DNA of 8,014 nucleotides from Verrucomicrobiota bacterium. GTDB taxonomy: Bacteria > Verrucomicrobiota > Verrucomicrobiia > Verrucomicrobiales > Verrucomicrobiaceae. This document shows positions 5,798 through 8,014 of the stretch, in pieces; position 1 is the stretch's first letter; each line of letters begins with the position of its first letter. Under the pieces are notes generated by a model. The model saw nothing but the letters and a program-made list of their open reading frames with translations, was not told where the DNA came from and ran no database searches. A program made the position numbers and the translations under genes. Where the stretch lies: positions 1-8,014 of the forward strand of contig JAEYYS010000216.1 in the NCBI GenBank assembly GCA_023428335.1, in the 5' to 3' direction.

Positions 5798-7531
5798 ATG
5801 ATGAAAGGCCTCCAGCGACTGCTGCACGGCGTCGGCCGCCTGGCCGCGCGCCTGCGCACCTGGCCGTACCTCGGGCGCACCGCCTTCGCTGCCGGCCTGC
5901 TGGCCATGGTCTTCCTGGCCAGCCAGCGTCATCACTTGGAAAACCCGGCCGAGGTGGCCGGCTACGATGTGCGCGGCGGTCGCCTGGTCGCCGAGGCGGG
6001 GGCGCCGGCCGCCGGCCCGCTGCTGCGCACGGTCTCCCTGCTGCTGCCCTACCTTGACACCTGGATGCTGGTCGGCGGCGGCATCTATGTCTTCATCCTG
6101 CTGCGCCAGTGGGGCAACCCGCGCAAGCTGGTCTTTCCCACCTGGGTTGCCGGCATCTCGGTTGCCGCCTGGGCCGCCTGCGCCGACATCGCCCAGCACC
6201 TCGGGCCGATGCAGATGACCGAGCTCGGGGAGCCGCCCGTGCTGGCCGCCTACTGGGGCAAGCTGGCGATGATTGTCCTGGCCGCCTTCTGTCCGCCGGC
6301 CCTGCTGCGCTACTACGTCCGCCAGGGCGCGCTCGAGCGCTACACCCTGCGCACCTTCTTCGCTCCGCTGGTCTTTTGCTTCATCGCCTTCACCTCGCTG
6401 TGGATGATCATGGACCTGCTCGACAACCTGAAGGAATTCCAGGAGGTCGGCAGCTCGACACGCCAGGTGCTGCTGTTTTACCTCGGCATCGTTCCCTTCA
6501 TCTACGTCTCGGTCATGCCGGCGGCCCTGCTGCTCGCCATCCTGTACACCCTGACCCGCATGTCGCGCGCCAACGAGATCGTCGCCATGCTCGGCTCCGG
6601 CCGCAGTGTCGGTCAGATCCTGCGCCCGGTCTTTGTTGTCGCCTTCGCCGCCGCCCTGCTCAGCACCGCCGCCAACTATCACTGGGCGCCGCGCGCCGAG
6701 GGCAACCGCAAGGCCGTGCTGCGCGCCATGGACGAGCGCCAGAAGGACTCGATCCGCGCCTCCGCCCTGCTCCACCGCGACCCGCTCACCCGCCGTGTCT
6801 GGTACGTCGGCAGCTTTCCGTTTTCCCTTCGCGAGGGTCGCCTGCGCTCGGTGCAGGTGCGCGAGTTCGATGCCGAAGAGCGCCTCGTCCGCGTCCTGCA
6901 CGCCGACTCCGCCACCTGGCGGCCGGATGGTCTCTGGCGCTTCTTTGAGGGTCGCGAGGTGCGCTATCGCGAGGGCCGGCCCAGCCTTGTGCAGACCTTC
7001 CCTGGCGCGGCCTCCGCCGCCGATCCCGCCGGCGGCGTGTTCGAGACGCGCGACTTCACCGAGACGCCCTGGAGCATGGTCAGCTACGCCCTCAAGGCCG
7101 AGTCCATGGGCGTGCCGGAGATCGTTTCCTACCTGAAAACTCACGCCAACGATCCGGCCGACAAACTCGCCGCCTTCCGCGCCCACCTCCACCATCGTTA
7201 CGCCATGCCCTGGCAGAGCCTGGCGCTCGCCCTGGTGGCGGCGCCGCTCGGCATCGCCTGGTCGCGCCGCGGCGCCGTCGGCGGCATTGCCGGCTCGATC
7301 TTTATCTTCTTCGGCGTGCTCTTCCTCAACAACCTCTGCCTCAACCTCGCCAAGGCCGGTCATCTGCCCGCCGCCACCGCCGCCTGGATCCCACACGCGG
7401 TTTTCGGCAGCCTCGGCCTCTTCCTCCTGCACCTGCGCTCGCAGAACCGCGACCTGCCGCGCCTCAGCCTCGATTTTCTCTTCAAGCGCAAGCCGGCCCC
7501 TGTCCGCCCGCGCCGCCGCGCCGCCGCCTGA
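5798..7531 (+). CDS. LptF/LptG (YjgP/YjgQ)-family LPS export permease with N-terminal membrane extension
   Basis: 577 residues versus about 360 for E. coli LptF or LptG. The family core starts near 178 with LERYTLRTFFAPLVFCFIAF and continues through membrane segments (about 187-207, 224-250, 275-293), with the diagnostic coupling-helix region SRANEIVAMLGSGRSVGQIL (256-275). A periplasmic beta-rich domain follows (about 294-468), then three more segments (about 470-487, 496-513, 528-547) and a very basic cytoplasmic tail (KRKPAPVRPRRR, 563-574). LptF and LptG form the permease that, with LptB, extracts LPS from the inner membrane toward LptC/A/D. I cannot decide between LptF and LptG. Residues 1-177 are extra: a hydrophobic segment (28-42), a short loop, then about three more segments (about 86-103, 111-128, 150-170) that I do not recognise. 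ATG codons occur at 5798 and 5801; either could be used. It lies 53 bases after the lipid A-core enzyme gene and 9 bases before the next gene, so an operon is likely. Confidence 0.87.
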   Translation: MMKGLQRLLHGVGRLAARLRTWPYLGRTAFAAGLLAMVFLASQRHHLENPAEVAGYDVRGGRLVAEAGAPAAGPLLRTVSLLLPYLDTWMLVGGGIYVFILLRQWGNPRKLVFPTWVAGISVAAWAACADIAQHLGPMQMTELGEPPVLAAYWGKLAMIVLAAFCPPALLRYYVRQGALERYTLRTFFAPLVFCFIAFTSLWMIMDLLDNLKEFQEVGSSTRQVLLFYLGIVPFIYVSVMPAALLLAILYTLTRMSRANEIVAMLGSGRSVGQILRPVFVVAFAAALLSTAANYHWAPRAEGNRKAVLRAMDERQKDSIRASALLHRDPLTRRVWYVGSFPFSLREGRLRSVQVREFDAEERLVRVLHADSATWRPDGLWRFFEGREVRYREGRPSLVQTFPGAASAADPAGGVFETRDFTETPWSMVSYALKAESMGVPEIVSYLKTHANDPADKLAAFRAHLHHRYAMPWQSLALALVAAPLGIAWSRRGAVGGIAGSIFIFFGVLFLNNLCLNLAKAGHLPAATAAWIPHAVFGSLGLFLLHLRSQNRDLPRLSLDFLFKRKPAPVRPRRRAAA

Positions 7532-7540
7532 CCCACCCCC

Positions 7541-8014
7541 ATGATCCAGAACTGGTCCATCCGCTCCCGCTCCCATCAGTGCGCCCTCACCGAGCGACCC
7601 TTTGTTGAAGGCGAGGTCTTCCACACCGCCATCTACTTCGATCCCGAGACCAGCGGCTACCTGCGCCGCGATGTCGCCCTCGACGCCTGGGCGCAGGAGA
7701 CGAGCGAGCGCAAGCCCATCGCCTACTGGCGCACGACCTACTCGCCCAACGTCGTCGAGGAAAAGCCCGAGGTCACCAGCAAGGAGAGCGCCATGAGCCT
7801 GCTCCAGCGCTTCATCGAGGAGGACCATCCGGCCACCGAAAACGCCCGCTACATCCTGGCCCTCATGCTCGAGCGCAAGCGCATCCTGACCCCCACCGCC
7901 ACCAAGGAGACCGAGGACGGCCGCATGCTCTTCTACGAAAACAAGAAGACCGGCGAGGTCTTCCTGATCCGCGATCCCGACCTGCACCTCGACGAACTCG
8001 CCCAGGTCCAGGAT
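7541..8014 (+). CDS. Conserved-looking hypothetical protein, N-terminal 158 residues (partial)
   Basis: The ATG at 7541 opens a frame without stops to the window edge, giving 158 residues and continuing beyond it. It begins MIQNWSIRSRSHQCALTERP and has no signal peptide or membrane segment, so it is probably cytoplasmic. It is rich in charged residues, with a predicted helical middle (about 85-115, around SKESAMSLLQRFIEEDHPAT) and several Trp and Tyr in the first 70 residues. The opening CALTERPFVEGEVF resembles the start of a small Cys-containing fold, but the second Cys pair of a zinc ribbon is not visible. I have a general impression of similar proteins in Verrucomicrobiota and Planctomycetota but can assign no function. 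Codon use matches its neighbours, with C-rich third positions. It sits 9 bases after the LptF/G gene, so it is very likely cotranscribed and perhaps translationally coupled; any link to LPS export is inference from position only. Confidence 0.75.
   Translation, partial: MIQNWSIRSRSHQCALTERPFVEGEVFHTAIYFDPETSGYLRRDVALDAWAQETSERKPIAYWRTTYSPNVVEEKPEVTSKESAMSLLQRFIEEDHPATENARYILALMLERKRILTPTATKETEDGRMLFYENKKTGEVFLIRDPDLHLDELAQVQD

Noticed and set aside
5786..7987. Minus-strand open frame of 733 codons opposite the LptF/G gene and the following gene
   Set aside because: It covers two plus-strand genes and shows only Gly/Ala/Glu-rich antisense composition without hydrophobic segments or motifs.

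Overview
This is a GC-rich, gene-dense window from a Gram-negative bacterium. It carries lipid A/LPS assembly genes (an LpxL-like acyltransferase joined to a WaaF-like heptosyltransferase, and an LptF/LptG-type permease) together with a RodA-type peptidoglycan polymerase. My best guess for the source is an Opitutae-like member of the Verrucomicrobiota. That guess rests on the gene set, the high GC content and the lack of Shine-Dalgarno motifs, and it is an inference rather than a demonstration. There are no mobile elements, tRNA or rRNA genes, CRISPR arrays or horizontally acquired-looking islands.

Minus strand, read from right to left: a stand-alone oligopeptide/dipeptide-type ABC ATPase (3678 to 2893), then rodA (2874 to 1666), then an ABCG/White-type half transporter with an N-terminal ATPase and C-terminal ABC-2 membrane domain (1613 to beyond position 1). 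Gaps of 18 and 52 bases suggest a single transcription unit. Only RodA has a clear role, in lateral wall synthesis. The two ABC proteins have no partner subunits in the window.

Plus strand, read from left to right: the acyltransferase-heptosyltransferase fusion (3777-5744), an LptF/LptG-family permease with an extra N-terminal membrane module (5798-7531), and the start of an unrecognised conserved-looking cytoplasmic protein (7541 to beyond the right edge). Gaps are 53 and 9 bases. The first two genes form a coherent pair: one finishes and extends the lipid A-core, the other belongs to the machine that extracts finished LPS from the inner membrane.

The two units diverge from a 98-base region (3679-3776). 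It holds a plausible sigma70-like promoter for the minus-strand unit and a perfect 8-bp inverted repeat just before the plus-strand start codon. The points most worth a second look are the acyltransferase/glycosyltransferase fusion, the membrane extension on the LptF/G protein, the ABCG-like ATPase that lacks both its Q-loop glutamine and its LSGGQ signature, and a paired Glu/Lys loss in RodA. I see no obviously new defence or mobile system here; the window is mainly envelope housekeeping with unusual protein architectures.
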